Origin: Sulfuriferula multivorans
GTDB taxonomy: Bacteria > Pseudomonadota > Gammaproteobacteria > Burkholderiales > Thiobacillaceae
Assembly (NCBI GenBank): GCA_010365175.1
Contig: JAAFGW010000068.1
Span: 1-11,630, forward strand
Direction of reading: 5' to 3'
Length of the DNA: 11,630 bases
The position numbers and the translations under genes were made by a program. The notes beneath the pieces were generated by a model, which saw only the letters and a program-made list of their open reading frames with translations, ran no database searches and had not been told where the DNA came from. Positions 5,681 to 11,630 of the stretch are shown here, one piece after another (the stretch's first letter is position 1; the number at the start of each line of letters is the position of its first letter).

Positions 5681-6651
5681 TGCCGCTCTCCAATAATTCT
5701 GACTTCGCGTATCAGCCGCACGTTGGTGCGCGCCTCAACACTTCCTTCCACATGTTCAATCAGGCGCTCGATGTCAGTTGCACTGGCATTGCCCACATTG
5801 ACGATAAAGTTGGCGTGCTTTTCTGAAACCTGGGCGCCCCCAATCCGACAACCCTTGAGTCCGCAGCACTCAATCAACCGGGCCGCATGATCACCTGGAG
5901 GATTGCGAAACACCGAGCCCGCGTTAGGTAAATTCAGGGGCTGCGACGCAATCCGCTGTTTCAGCAATGACTTGATGGTCTCGCGTGAAGCAAGGCCGTC
6001 ACCGCGCGGCAATCGAAACCAGCCCCCAATGAACCATTCCTGATCACCATGTTTGAGTGCCACATGGCGATAACTGGTGTTGTACTCATCCGGATAACGC
6101 TCGTTGAGTTGGCCTTGCCGATTCAGCGTCTGAACCTGAACCAATTTATCCCAGGTTTCGCCTCCATAGCAGCCTGCATTCATCGCAATTGCGCCCCCGA
6201 CCGTTCCCGGGATCCCTGCCCAGAATTCGCCGCCGACCAGATTGTTATTGGCTGCAAACCGTGCGAGTTTCGGAGAGGCGACCCCCGCCTGGGCAAATAC
6301 CAGAGAAGAATCAGCGTCTGAAGGACCGAGCGGCAAGCCATGCACCCGGCTCTCGATTGAGATTTTCTTGAGCACGCCGTGCAACATGATCACCACACCG
6401 GAAACGCCGCCGTCGCGCACCAACAAGTTACTGCCCAGCCCGACCATATGGATGTCTTCACGCAACGGAACCGAACGCACCAGCCAGGTCAAGTCTTCCA
6501 GATCGGCCGGGATGTAAACCCGTTTGGCTGCCCCGCCCGCACGCCACGACACATGCTTTTTCATCGGCTCGTTGTGAAGGAAGTACCCACGCAACGTCGG
6601 AGGGGCGCCGCCGCCCAAATCCATTTCGCTCATCCGGAAGTTATGCCGCAT
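5677..6651 (-). CDS. murB: UDP-N-acetylenolpyruvoylglucosamine reductase MurB
   Basis: MurB is the FAD-dependent cytoplasmic enzyme that reduces UDP-GlcNAc-enolpyruvate with NADPH to UDP-MurNAc. The start at MRHNFRMSEM (324 residues) is chosen because GGGAG lies 6 bases upstream; an ATG at 6678 would add nine residues inside murC, and an ATG at 6633 would shorten it by six. Visible motifs are the FAD-binding GLGSNLLVRDGG (71-82) and IPGTVGGAIAMNAGCYGGE (147-165), the NAGSVFRNP segment (243-251) with catalytic acid S246, and a final LIREVRIIG (313-321) with the conserved Glu. The short C-terminal domain with GCRIGGAQVSEKHANFIVN (267-285) resembles the type II MurB of Gram-positives more than E. 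coli type I. The gene overlaps the murC end by 11 bases and the ddl start by 4. Confidence 0.97.
   Translation of the reverse strand: MRHNFRMSEMDLGGGAPPTLRGYFLHNEPMKKHVSWRAGGAAKRVYIPADLEDLTWLVRSVPLREDIHMVGLGSNLLVRDGGVSGVVIMLHGVLKKISIESRVHGLPLGPSDADSSLVFAQAGVASPKLARFAANNNLVGGEFWAGIPGTVGGAIAMNAGCYGGETWDKLVQVQTLNRQGQLNERYPDEYNTSYRHVALKHGDQEWFIGGWFRLPRGDGLASRETIKSLLKQRIASQPLNLPNAGSVFRNPPGDHAARLIECCGLKGCRIGGAQVSEKHANFIVNVGNASATDIERLIEHVEGSVEARTNVRLIREVRIIGERQ
5688..5691 (-). promoter_or_regulatory. Ribosome binding site supporting the GTG start of ddl
   Basis: The coding strand reads TTGGAGAGCGGCA before the GTG at 5680, placing GGAG 7 bases from the start. Together with the GTGA overlap with the murB stop, this supports translation from the GTG and hence the N-terminal extension of Ddl, rather than initiation nearer the GKVAVMLGG core. 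Confidence 0.7.
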
Positions 6652-8032
6652 GCGACTCTCCCAACATTGGCGCCACATGGCCGATGCTGCCCGCGCCCAT
6701 AATCAGCACCACATCGCCATCCTGCACGAGGTCGTGCACGGCTTCAGGCAGATCGTCGACGTTTTCCACGAAAATGGGTTCAACCTTGCCCACCACCCGC
6801 ACCGCACGTGCAAGTGCCCGACCATCCGCCGCTACGATCGGTGCTTCTCCAGCGGGATACACTTCGGTCAGTATCAGCACATCGGTCTCCGACAGTACTT
6901 TGACGAAATCCTCGAAGCAGTCGCGGGTTCGGGTATAGCGATGCGGCTGAAATACCAGCACCAGACGCTGTCCCGGGAAAGCGCCACGTGCTGCAGATAA
7001 GGTTGCGGCCATTTCAACCGGGTGGTGGCCGTAATCATCGACCAGTAGAAAATGACCGCCAGACTTGGCTGGCAAGTCTCCATACCGTTGAAAGCGCCGG
7101 CCCACGCCGTGGAATTCAGCCAGCGCTTTAACGATGGAAGCATTGCTGGCGCCGACTTCGGTCGCCACTGCAATGGCCGACAAGGCATTCAGCACGTTGT
7201 GCATGCCGGGATGATTCAGCACAATATCAAGATCAGCCATGCCTTCACGCCTGACGGTAAAGCGCATTTTGTCATTTTCGAAACGCGCATCGATTGCCCG
7301 CACTTGTGCCGATTCGTCGAACCCATACGTGGTGATCGGCTTGGTGATACGGGGCATGATTTCGCGCACATTGGGGTCATCGACACACAACACCGCCATC
7401 CCATAAAAAGGCAGGCGCTGGCAGAAGTCGACAAAGGCCTGTTTCAGTCGTTCGAAATCGTGGCCGTAGGTGTCCATATGATCGGCGTCGATGTTGGTGA
7501 CGATTGCAATCACAGGTGTCAGATAAAGGAACGACGCGTCGGACTCGTCCGCCTCGGCCACCAGAAAGTCGCCTTGACCCAGCCGCGCGTTGGCGCCGGC
7601 GGCGGTCAACCTGCCTCCGATCACATAGGTCGGGTCCATCCCAGCTTCACCCAGTATGCTGGCGACCAGACTGGTGGTAGTCGTCTTGCCATGCGTGCCG
7701 GCGACCGCTATGCCCTGCTTCAGGCGCATCAATTCGGCCAGCATCAGTGCGCGCGGCACGATGGGAATTTTTCTGTCGCGGGCAGCCACCATTTCAGGGT
7801 TATCTTCCGCCACCGCGGTCGACACCACGACGGCATCCGCACTCGCAATGTTGTCAGTAGCATGGCCGCAGTGAATGCGCGCACCCATTTTTGCCAGCCG
7901 CTGCGTCACGACGTTGTCGGCCAGATCCGAACCTGACACGGAATAGCCCAAGTTCAGCAACACTTCGGCGATGCCACACATGCCGACGCCGCCAATCCCG
8001 ATGAAATGAATATGTTTGACCGCGTGCTTCAT
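6641..8032 (-). CDS. murC: UDP-N-acetylmuramate--L-alanine ligase MurC
   Basis: MurC is the first of the four cytoplasmic Mur ligases and adds L-alanine to UDP-MurNAc using ATP. The 463-residue protein shows the three Mur-ligase domains in order: an N-terminal Rossmann-like UDP-binding domain (IHFIGIGGVGMCGIAEVL, 8-25); the central ATPase domain with P-loop GTHGKTTTT (112-120), EADESDASF (160-168) and NIDADHMDTYG (180-190); and a C-terminal domain with GVGRRFQ (309-315), DDYGHHPVE (332-340), FQPHRYTRT (361-369) and GAGSIG (446-451). The length and all motifs are normal. Its ATG overlaps the murG stop as ATGA, with a GAGG about 10 bases upstream, and its 3' end overlaps murB. Feedback by the product UDP-MurNAc-L-Ala is known for the family but cannot be judged here. 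Confidence 0.99.
   Translation of the reverse strand: MKHAVKHIHFIGIGGVGMCGIAEVLLNLGYSVSGSDLADNVVTQRLAKMGARIHCGHATDNIASADAVVVSTAVAEDNPEMVAARDRKIPIVPRALMLAELMRLKQGIAVAGTHGKTTTTSLVASILGEAGMDPTYVIGGRLTAAGANARLGQGDFLVAEADESDASFLYLTPVIAIVTNIDADHMDTYGHDFERLKQAFVDFCQRLPFYGMAVLCVDDPNVREIMPRITKPITTYGFDESAQVRAIDARFENDKMRFTVRREGMADLDIVLNHPGMHNVLNALSAIAVATEVGASNASIVKALAEFHGVGRRFQRYGDLPAKSGGHFLLVDDYGHHPVEMAATLSAARGAFPGQRLVLVFQPHRYTRTRDCFEDFVKVLSETDVLILTEVYPAGEAPIVAADGRALARAVRVVGKVEPIFVENVDDLPEAVHDLVQDGDVVLIMGAGSIGHVAPMLGESHAA
6658..6662 (-). promoter_or_regulatory. Ribosome binding site that decides the murB start
   Basis: The coding strand reads TTGGGAGAGTCGC before the ATG at 6651, with GGGAG spaced 6 bases from it. 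This site lies within the last codons of murC and is downstream of the alternative ATG at 6678, so initiation at 6651 is favoured. Confidence 0.75.
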
Positions 8033-9120
8033 CGCGCGAGCGCCTCACAAATATCAGCAACCTGTCGGGTTGCATCGGGCTTGGCCAACGCCAAGGCTTT
8101 CTCGGACATGATCGCAAGCGCGGTGCGATCCAACCCCCCAATCAACTCAGCCAGTTTTTCCGCGCTTAAATCTTTTTGCTGTATTAGCCATGCGGCACCG
8201 GCCAGGCTCAGAAATTCTGCGTTTCCGGTTTGATGATCGTCTACCGCAAAAGGGAAGGGCACCAATACCGCCGGCACCCCTGCGCAAGCCAGCTCGGCTA
8301 CCGTCATTGCACCAGCACGGCAGATAGCGAAATCGCATACGCGATACGCGTCTGCCATATCTTCGATGTAATCACAGACTTCAGCCTCGACACCGGTGGC
8401 GGCATAGTTCGCGCGCAACACATCGAGGTGCTGGCGTCCCGACTGATGCACCACCAGCGGGCGTTTATCGACCGGCAACAACGCCAGCGCCTTCGGCACC
8501 AGATCATTCAGCGCCGATGCGCCCAGGCTGCCGCCCACCACCAGTAGGCGCAATGGGCCGCTGTACAGCGTCCGGGTTGTGGTGGCGATGTCCGTGCGCA
8601 CCGGGTTTCCCACCCATTCAGTCGCAACGTTACGACACGGTATGGGCTTGTCTGCCGCATTCTTGAATGCCTGCGGGAAAGCGGTCAGTACCCGGTCAGC
8701 CAGGCAGGCCAATAGTCGGTTGGTAAGGCCACCGACTGAATTCTGCTCGTGAATGACCAGCGGACGATTCAACAGACTCGCCATCATGCCGCCGGGGAAG
8801 GCCGTGTAGCCGCCCATGCCCAACACCACATCCGGCCGGCGTTGCAGAATGACGCGCACACTCTGGCCGAAAGCGACCAGCAGCATCAATGGCAACAGCA
8901 GCTTCTTCAACACGCTCTTGCCGCGCATGCCGCCCATCGACACCCACACCATCTCGATACCGGCCGCAGGGACCACGCGCGCTTCAAGCCCCGCACGCGT
9001 ACCCAGCCAGAACACTTCCCAGCCGCGCGCGCGCAGCGCGTCAGCCACGGCGAGCGCGGGGTAGACATGGCCGCCGGTACCACCAGCCATGACCATGAGG
9101 GTGCGATTCACAGTGGTCAT
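8029..9120 (-). CDS. murG: Lipid II synthase MurG (GlcNAc transferase)
   Basis: MurG is a peripheral inner-membrane GT28 glycosyltransferase that moves GlcNAc from UDP-GlcNAc onto lipid I to make lipid II. In the 363-residue protein the first glycine loop is visible as GGTGGHVYPALAVA (13-26), followed by a hydrophobic membrane-association patch (about 71-91), the second loop GMGGYTAFPGGM (101-112), HEQNSVGGLTNR (124-135), the C-domain loop VVGGSLGASALN (194-205) and the UDP-GlcNAc site CRAGAMTVAELACAGVPA (267-284), then DDHQTGNAEFL (294-304). The start codon overlaps the ftsW stop by one base (TGATG), with a purine-rich GGGGGA about 10 bases upstream; a downstream ATG at residue 9 lacks a ribosome binding site and is less likely. 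Confidence 0.98.
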   Translation of the reverse strand: MTTVNRTLMVMAGGTGGHVYPALAVADALRARGWEVFWLGTRAGLEARVVPAAGIEMVWVSMGGMRGKSVLKKLLLPLMLLVAFGQSVRVILQRRPDVVLGMGGYTAFPGGMMASLLNRPLVIHEQNSVGGLTNRLLACLADRVLTAFPQAFKNAADKPIPCRNVATEWVGNPVRTDIATTTRTLYSGPLRLLVVGGSLGASALNDLVPKALALLPVDKRPLVVHQSGRQHLDVLRANYAATGVEAEVCDYIEDMADAYRVCDFAICRAGAMTVAELACAGVPAVLVPFPFAVDDHQTGNAEFLSLAGAAWLIQQKDLSAEKLAELIGGLDRTALAIMSEKALALAKPDATRQVADICEALAR

Positions 9121-10277
9121 CAGAAGGTTTTCCCCCGCATCATCTGTCGGTGTTCCCAGTCGATGCGCAACAGCACAGCGATTGCCAGGCAGTTAGCAAC
9201 GATGCCGCTGCCGCCAAATGACAGGAAGGGCAGCGTGAGCCCTTTGGTCGGCAGCAGACCCACATTCACACCCATGTTGATGAGCGCCTGAACGCCGAGC
9301 CAGATGCCAATGCCCTGTGCCACCAGCGCGCAGAAATTGCGTTCAAGTTGAGCAGCACGATGGCCGATCATGAATGCTTTAATGATGAGCCAGGCGAACA
9401 GGCCGACTACGATGACTACGCCGACAAAGCCGAGTTCTTCAGCGATCACAGCGAGTAAAAAATCGGTGTGCGCTTCGGGCAAATAGAACAATTTCTCCAC
9501 GCTGCCGCCGAGCCCCAAGCCTATCCATTCGCCCCGGCCAAACGCAATCAGCGCGTGTGAAAGTTGATAACCTTTGCCGTAGGGATCGGCAAAGGGGTCC
9601 ATAAAACCCAGGATGCGTTGCATCCGGTATTCCGACGTGAAAATCAGCAGGGCGAATCCAAGCAGCAGCACCACCATCAACCCGGCGAAAACTTTCCAGT
9701 TGAGCCCGCCCAAAAACAGGATGCCCATGGCAATCGAAACGATCACCACAAATGCGCCAAAATCGGGTTCATTCAATAACAGCGCACCGGCCAGCATCAT
9801 CACCGCAGCCATCGGCATGAAGCCCTTCTTGAAGTCATGCATGAAGGCGGCCTTGCGGGTGGTGTAGTCAGCCGCATACAGCACGGCAAGAAACTTCATC
9901 AGCTCGGATGGCTGCAGATTGGCGAAGCCAAGCGGAATCCAGCGACGACTGCCATTGACCTCGCGTCCGATGCCGGGAATCAGCACCACCACCAGCAACA
10001 ACAGACCCGCCAGAAAAAGAAATGGGGCCGCCTGTTGCCATACCCGCATCGGCACCTGAAAGGCACCAATACCGACGCCCACACCCAATGCGATGAAGAC
10101 GCCCTGCCGAATCAAATAGTATTCACCGTTGCCGCCGGTGTAGCGGGCCGCTTCAGCAATCGCGATTGATGCGGAATAAACCATTACCAGGCCGATTGCC
10201 AACAATCCCATAGCCAGCCACAGCAGACCGAAATCAAGTTCAGCACTGGGTTTGGGGGCACGGGCAGCGTATAACAT
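9120..10277 (-). CDS. ftsW: FtsW, SEDS-family septal peptidoglycan glycosyltransferase
   Basis: FtsW is the multi-spanning SEDS protein that polymerises lipid II glycan strands at the septum together with FtsI (PBP3). The 385-residue protein has about ten hydrophobic segments, normal for the family. Key features are NGSRRWIPLG (108-117), LQPSELMKF (121-129), the large periplasmic loop carrying DPFADPYGKGYQ (227-238) and LPEAHTDFLLA (266-276) whose D272 corresponds to the catalytic Asp of SEDS enzymes, and the family signature LPFLSFGGSGIVAN (349-362). GKGYQLSHALIAFGRGEW and EHRQMMRG near the C-terminus also fit FtsW rather than RodA, as does its place between murD and murG. The ATG overlaps the murD stop by one base, with AAGGA about 10 bases upstream. 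Confidence 0.98.
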   Translation of the reverse strand: MLYAARAPKPSAELDFGLLWLAMGLLAIGLVMVYSASIAIAEAARYTGGNGEYYLIRQGVFIALGVGVGIGAFQVPMRVWQQAAPFLFLAGLLLLVVVLIPGIGREVNGSRRWIPLGFANLQPSELMKFLAVLYAADYTTRKAAFMHDFKKGFMPMAAVMMLAGALLLNEPDFGAFVVIVSIAMGILFLGGLNWKVFAGLMVVLLLGFALLIFTSEYRMQRILGFMDPFADPYGKGYQLSHALIAFGRGEWIGLGLGGSVEKLFYLPEAHTDFLLAVIAEELGFVGVVIVVGLFAWLIIKAFMIGHRAAQLERNFCALVAQGIGIWLGVQALINMGVNVGLLPTKGLTLPFLSFGGSGIVANCLAIAVLLRIDWEHRQMMRGKTF

Positions 10278-11630
10278 CAGTGACCCGTCCTTGTCGCCGC
10301 CAGTGTGTTCACAGCCTCAACGAACACTTCGGCACGATGAATATAGTTGCGAAACATATCGAAGCTGGCGCATGCGGGGGACAGCAACACGGCGTCACCG
10401 ACATGAGCCAGGCACTGCGCTTTCTCGACGGCTTCACCCAGGCTGGCAACCGGATACACTTCCACCCCACTGCCTTCTATTGCAGCGGCGATTAACGGAG
10501 CGTCGCGCCCTATCAACACTACCGCGCGGGCGTTGGCCGTTACCGCTGCCTTGAGTGGACTGAAGTCCTGACCCTTGCCTTCGCCCCCCAAAATAACTAC
10601 CGCACGACGGTCGCCCAACCCATAGAGTGCCGCTTCGGTTGCACCGACGTTGGTGCCTTTGGAATCATCGTAATAGGTGACGCCCTCAATTTCGGCGACC
10701 TTTTCCACCCGATGCGGCAGCCCCTTGAAATGCGCCAGTCCCCGCAGCAAGGACTCGATGGGTTTGCCCAGCGTGCGTGCTAACGCCAACGCTGCCAAAG
10801 CATTGGCGCCGTTGTGCAAGCCTGCGACAGGTAAAACTGACAGAGGAATCAGCATTTCATCGCCCATGCACAGCTCGTTTTCACACAGGCCGAAATCATC
10901 CCCGCTCGGGCAGCTATCCAGACCAAACGTGACGACTTCCCGCCCGGGTATCGCCATCGCCATGCTGCGCGCATCGTCTCGATTCAAAACCTGTATGCCG
11001 TTGCCGCTGAATATCCGTGCCTTGGCTGCCGCATAGGCATCCATGTCGTCATAACGATCCATATGATCTTCCGACAAATTGAGCATGGTGGCGGCAGTGG
11101 CGTTAAGGCTTTGCGTCGTTTCCAGTTGAAAGCTGGACAGCTCAAGAACCCATACCTGCGGCGCAGGTGCTGTGTTCTGTTCGACGTCAAACAACGCGTC
11201 CAGCACCGGTTGGCCAATATTGCCTGCCACACAAGTGCTCAACCCGGCCATGCGACACATGTCTCCGCACATCGCAGTCACCGTACTTTTACCGTTGCTG
11301 CCGGTGATCGCAATCACCCGCATCGGTCCACCCGAGTCGGCCGACTGGGCAGTTTGCTGGTTCAACGCGGCAATGGCGCGCGCAAATAACTCGACGTCAC
11401 CAACGGCCTCAACGCCCGCAGCAATGGCGCGTGCGACGGCGGGCTCACGCAGTGGAACGCCTGGGCTTATGACGAGCAGCTCTGCGGATTGCAGGCGCGC
11501 GTCCTCAAACGGGCCGGTGTAGAGCGGAACCTGCGGCAACATCTCAGCCAGATGCGCTGCCTGAGGCGGTGCCGCGCGGCTATCGGCCACACTCACCTGC
11601 GCGCCGCGCGCCGTCAACCAGCGCGCGCAC
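10277..11630 (-). CDS. murD: UDP-N-acetylmuramoyl-L-alanine--D-glutamate ligase MurD (5' end outside window)
   Basis: MurD adds D-glutamate to UDP-MurNAc-L-Ala in the cytoplasm. The frame is open to the right edge, and the first visible residues (CARWLTARGAQVSVADSR) belong to the N-terminal Rossmann-like fold, so the gene starts outside the window and lacks about 15-20 residues here, including the first glycine-rich strand. A TTG at 11617 is an internal Leu codon, not the start. Counting from that first Cys, the P-loop GSNGKST is at 110-116, NLSEDHMDRYD at 184-194 (H189), the carbamylated Lys equivalent K203 (AAAK), DDSKGTN at 321-327 and SPACASFDMF at 417-426. A short Gln/Ser/Gly-rich linker precedes the P-loop. 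murD is followed by ftsW with a one-base overlap, as in other proteobacterial dcw clusters. Confidence 0.98.
   Translation of the reverse strand, partial: CARWLTARGAQVSVADSRAAPPQAAHLAEMLPQVPLYTGPFEDARLQSAELLVISPGVPLREPAVARAIAAGVEAVGDVELFARAIAALNQQTAQSADSGGPMRVIAITGSNGKSTVTAMCGDMCRMAGLSTCVAGNIGQPVLDALFDVEQNTAPAPQVWVLELSSFQLETTQSLNATAATMLNLSEDHMDRYDDMDAYAAAKARIFSGNGIQVLNRDDARSMAMAIPGREVVTFGLDSCPSGDDFGLCENELCMGDEMLIPLSVLPVAGLHNGANALAALALARTLGKPIESLLRGLAHFKGLPHRVEKVAEIEGVTYYDDSKGTNVGATEAALYGLGDRRAVVILGGEGKGQDFSPLKAAVTANARAVVLIGRDAPLIAAAIEGSGVEVYPVASLGEAVEKAQCLAHVGDAVLLSPACASFDMFRNYIHRAEVFVEAVNTLAATRTGH

Noticed and set aside
4946..5890. Long plus-strand ORF (314 codons) opposite ddl and murB
   Set aside because: It lies antisense to two well-conserved enzymes and has no recognisable domain or hydrophobic pattern.
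7052..7936. Long plus-strand ORF (294 codons) opposite murC
   Set aside because: It is a shadow of murC. Its composition (many His, Arg, Gly) is typical of antisense frames and no motif is visible.
11615..11617. TTG at 11617 as the murD start
   Set aside because: The frame stays open to the edge and the preceding residues (ARW) match the MurD N-terminal fold, so this is an internal Leu codon of a truncated gene.
1..11630. A hidden defence system, toxin-antitoxin pair or CRISPR array
   Set aside because: The whole window from 345 to the right edge is accounted for by intact dcw genes. No regularly spaced repeats or extra credible ORFs remain outside the left 345 bases.

Overview
This window is the downstream half of a proteobacterial division and cell wall (dcw) cluster. 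Every credible gene lies on the minus strand, so transcription runs from high to low coordinates: murD (cut by the right edge), ftsW, murG, murC, murB, ddl, ftsQ, ftsA, ftsZ, lpxC and a small membrane-protein gene. The gene order, the presence of lpxC (lipid A, hence a Gram-negative), the FtsZ tail ending DIPAFLRRQAD and the style of the proteins point to a betaproteobacterium. A Nitrosomonadales or Gallionellaceae-like source is my impression from memory, not a computed placement. Coding DNA is moderately GC-rich, whereas the first ~160 bases are only about 40% GC by hand count.

Right to centre (11630 to 3872): murD, ftsW, murG, murC, murB, ddl and ftsQ overlap one another by 1 to 11 bases (TGATG, ATGA and GTGA junctions). 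ftsA follows ftsQ after 12 bases. This is a tightly coupled translational unit. Its products carry out the cytoplasmic steps of peptidoglycan precursor synthesis (MurB, MurC, MurD, Ddl), the lipid II step (MurG), septal glycan polymerisation (FtsW) and divisome assembly (FtsQ, FtsA).

Centre to left (2636 to 345): ftsZ is set apart from ftsA by about 130 bases and has the strongest ribosome binding site in the window. lpxC is set apart from ftsZ by about 100 bases. That second gap contains a hairpin whose two arms each carry a GGTACC palindrome. These two gaps are the only non-coding spaces between the dcw genes and are the likely sites of independent control.

Left edge (1 to 345): a 60-residue two-helix membrane protein overlaps the lpxC stop by one base. 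Beyond it, the sequence becomes AT-rich and ends in the first 12 codons of an ORF resembling the N-terminus of ISL3-family transposases, with a possible element terminus at about 93-112. If correct, an insertion sequence sits directly downstream of lpxC and the small gene.

No stretch longer than 300 bases lacks a gene. I saw no tRNA, rRNA or CRISPR array. Most of the window is a conserved housekeeping cluster. The less ordinary points are the left-edge element, the small lpxC-linked membrane protein, the lpxC leader, and a repeat-bearing low-complexity insert in FtsQ.
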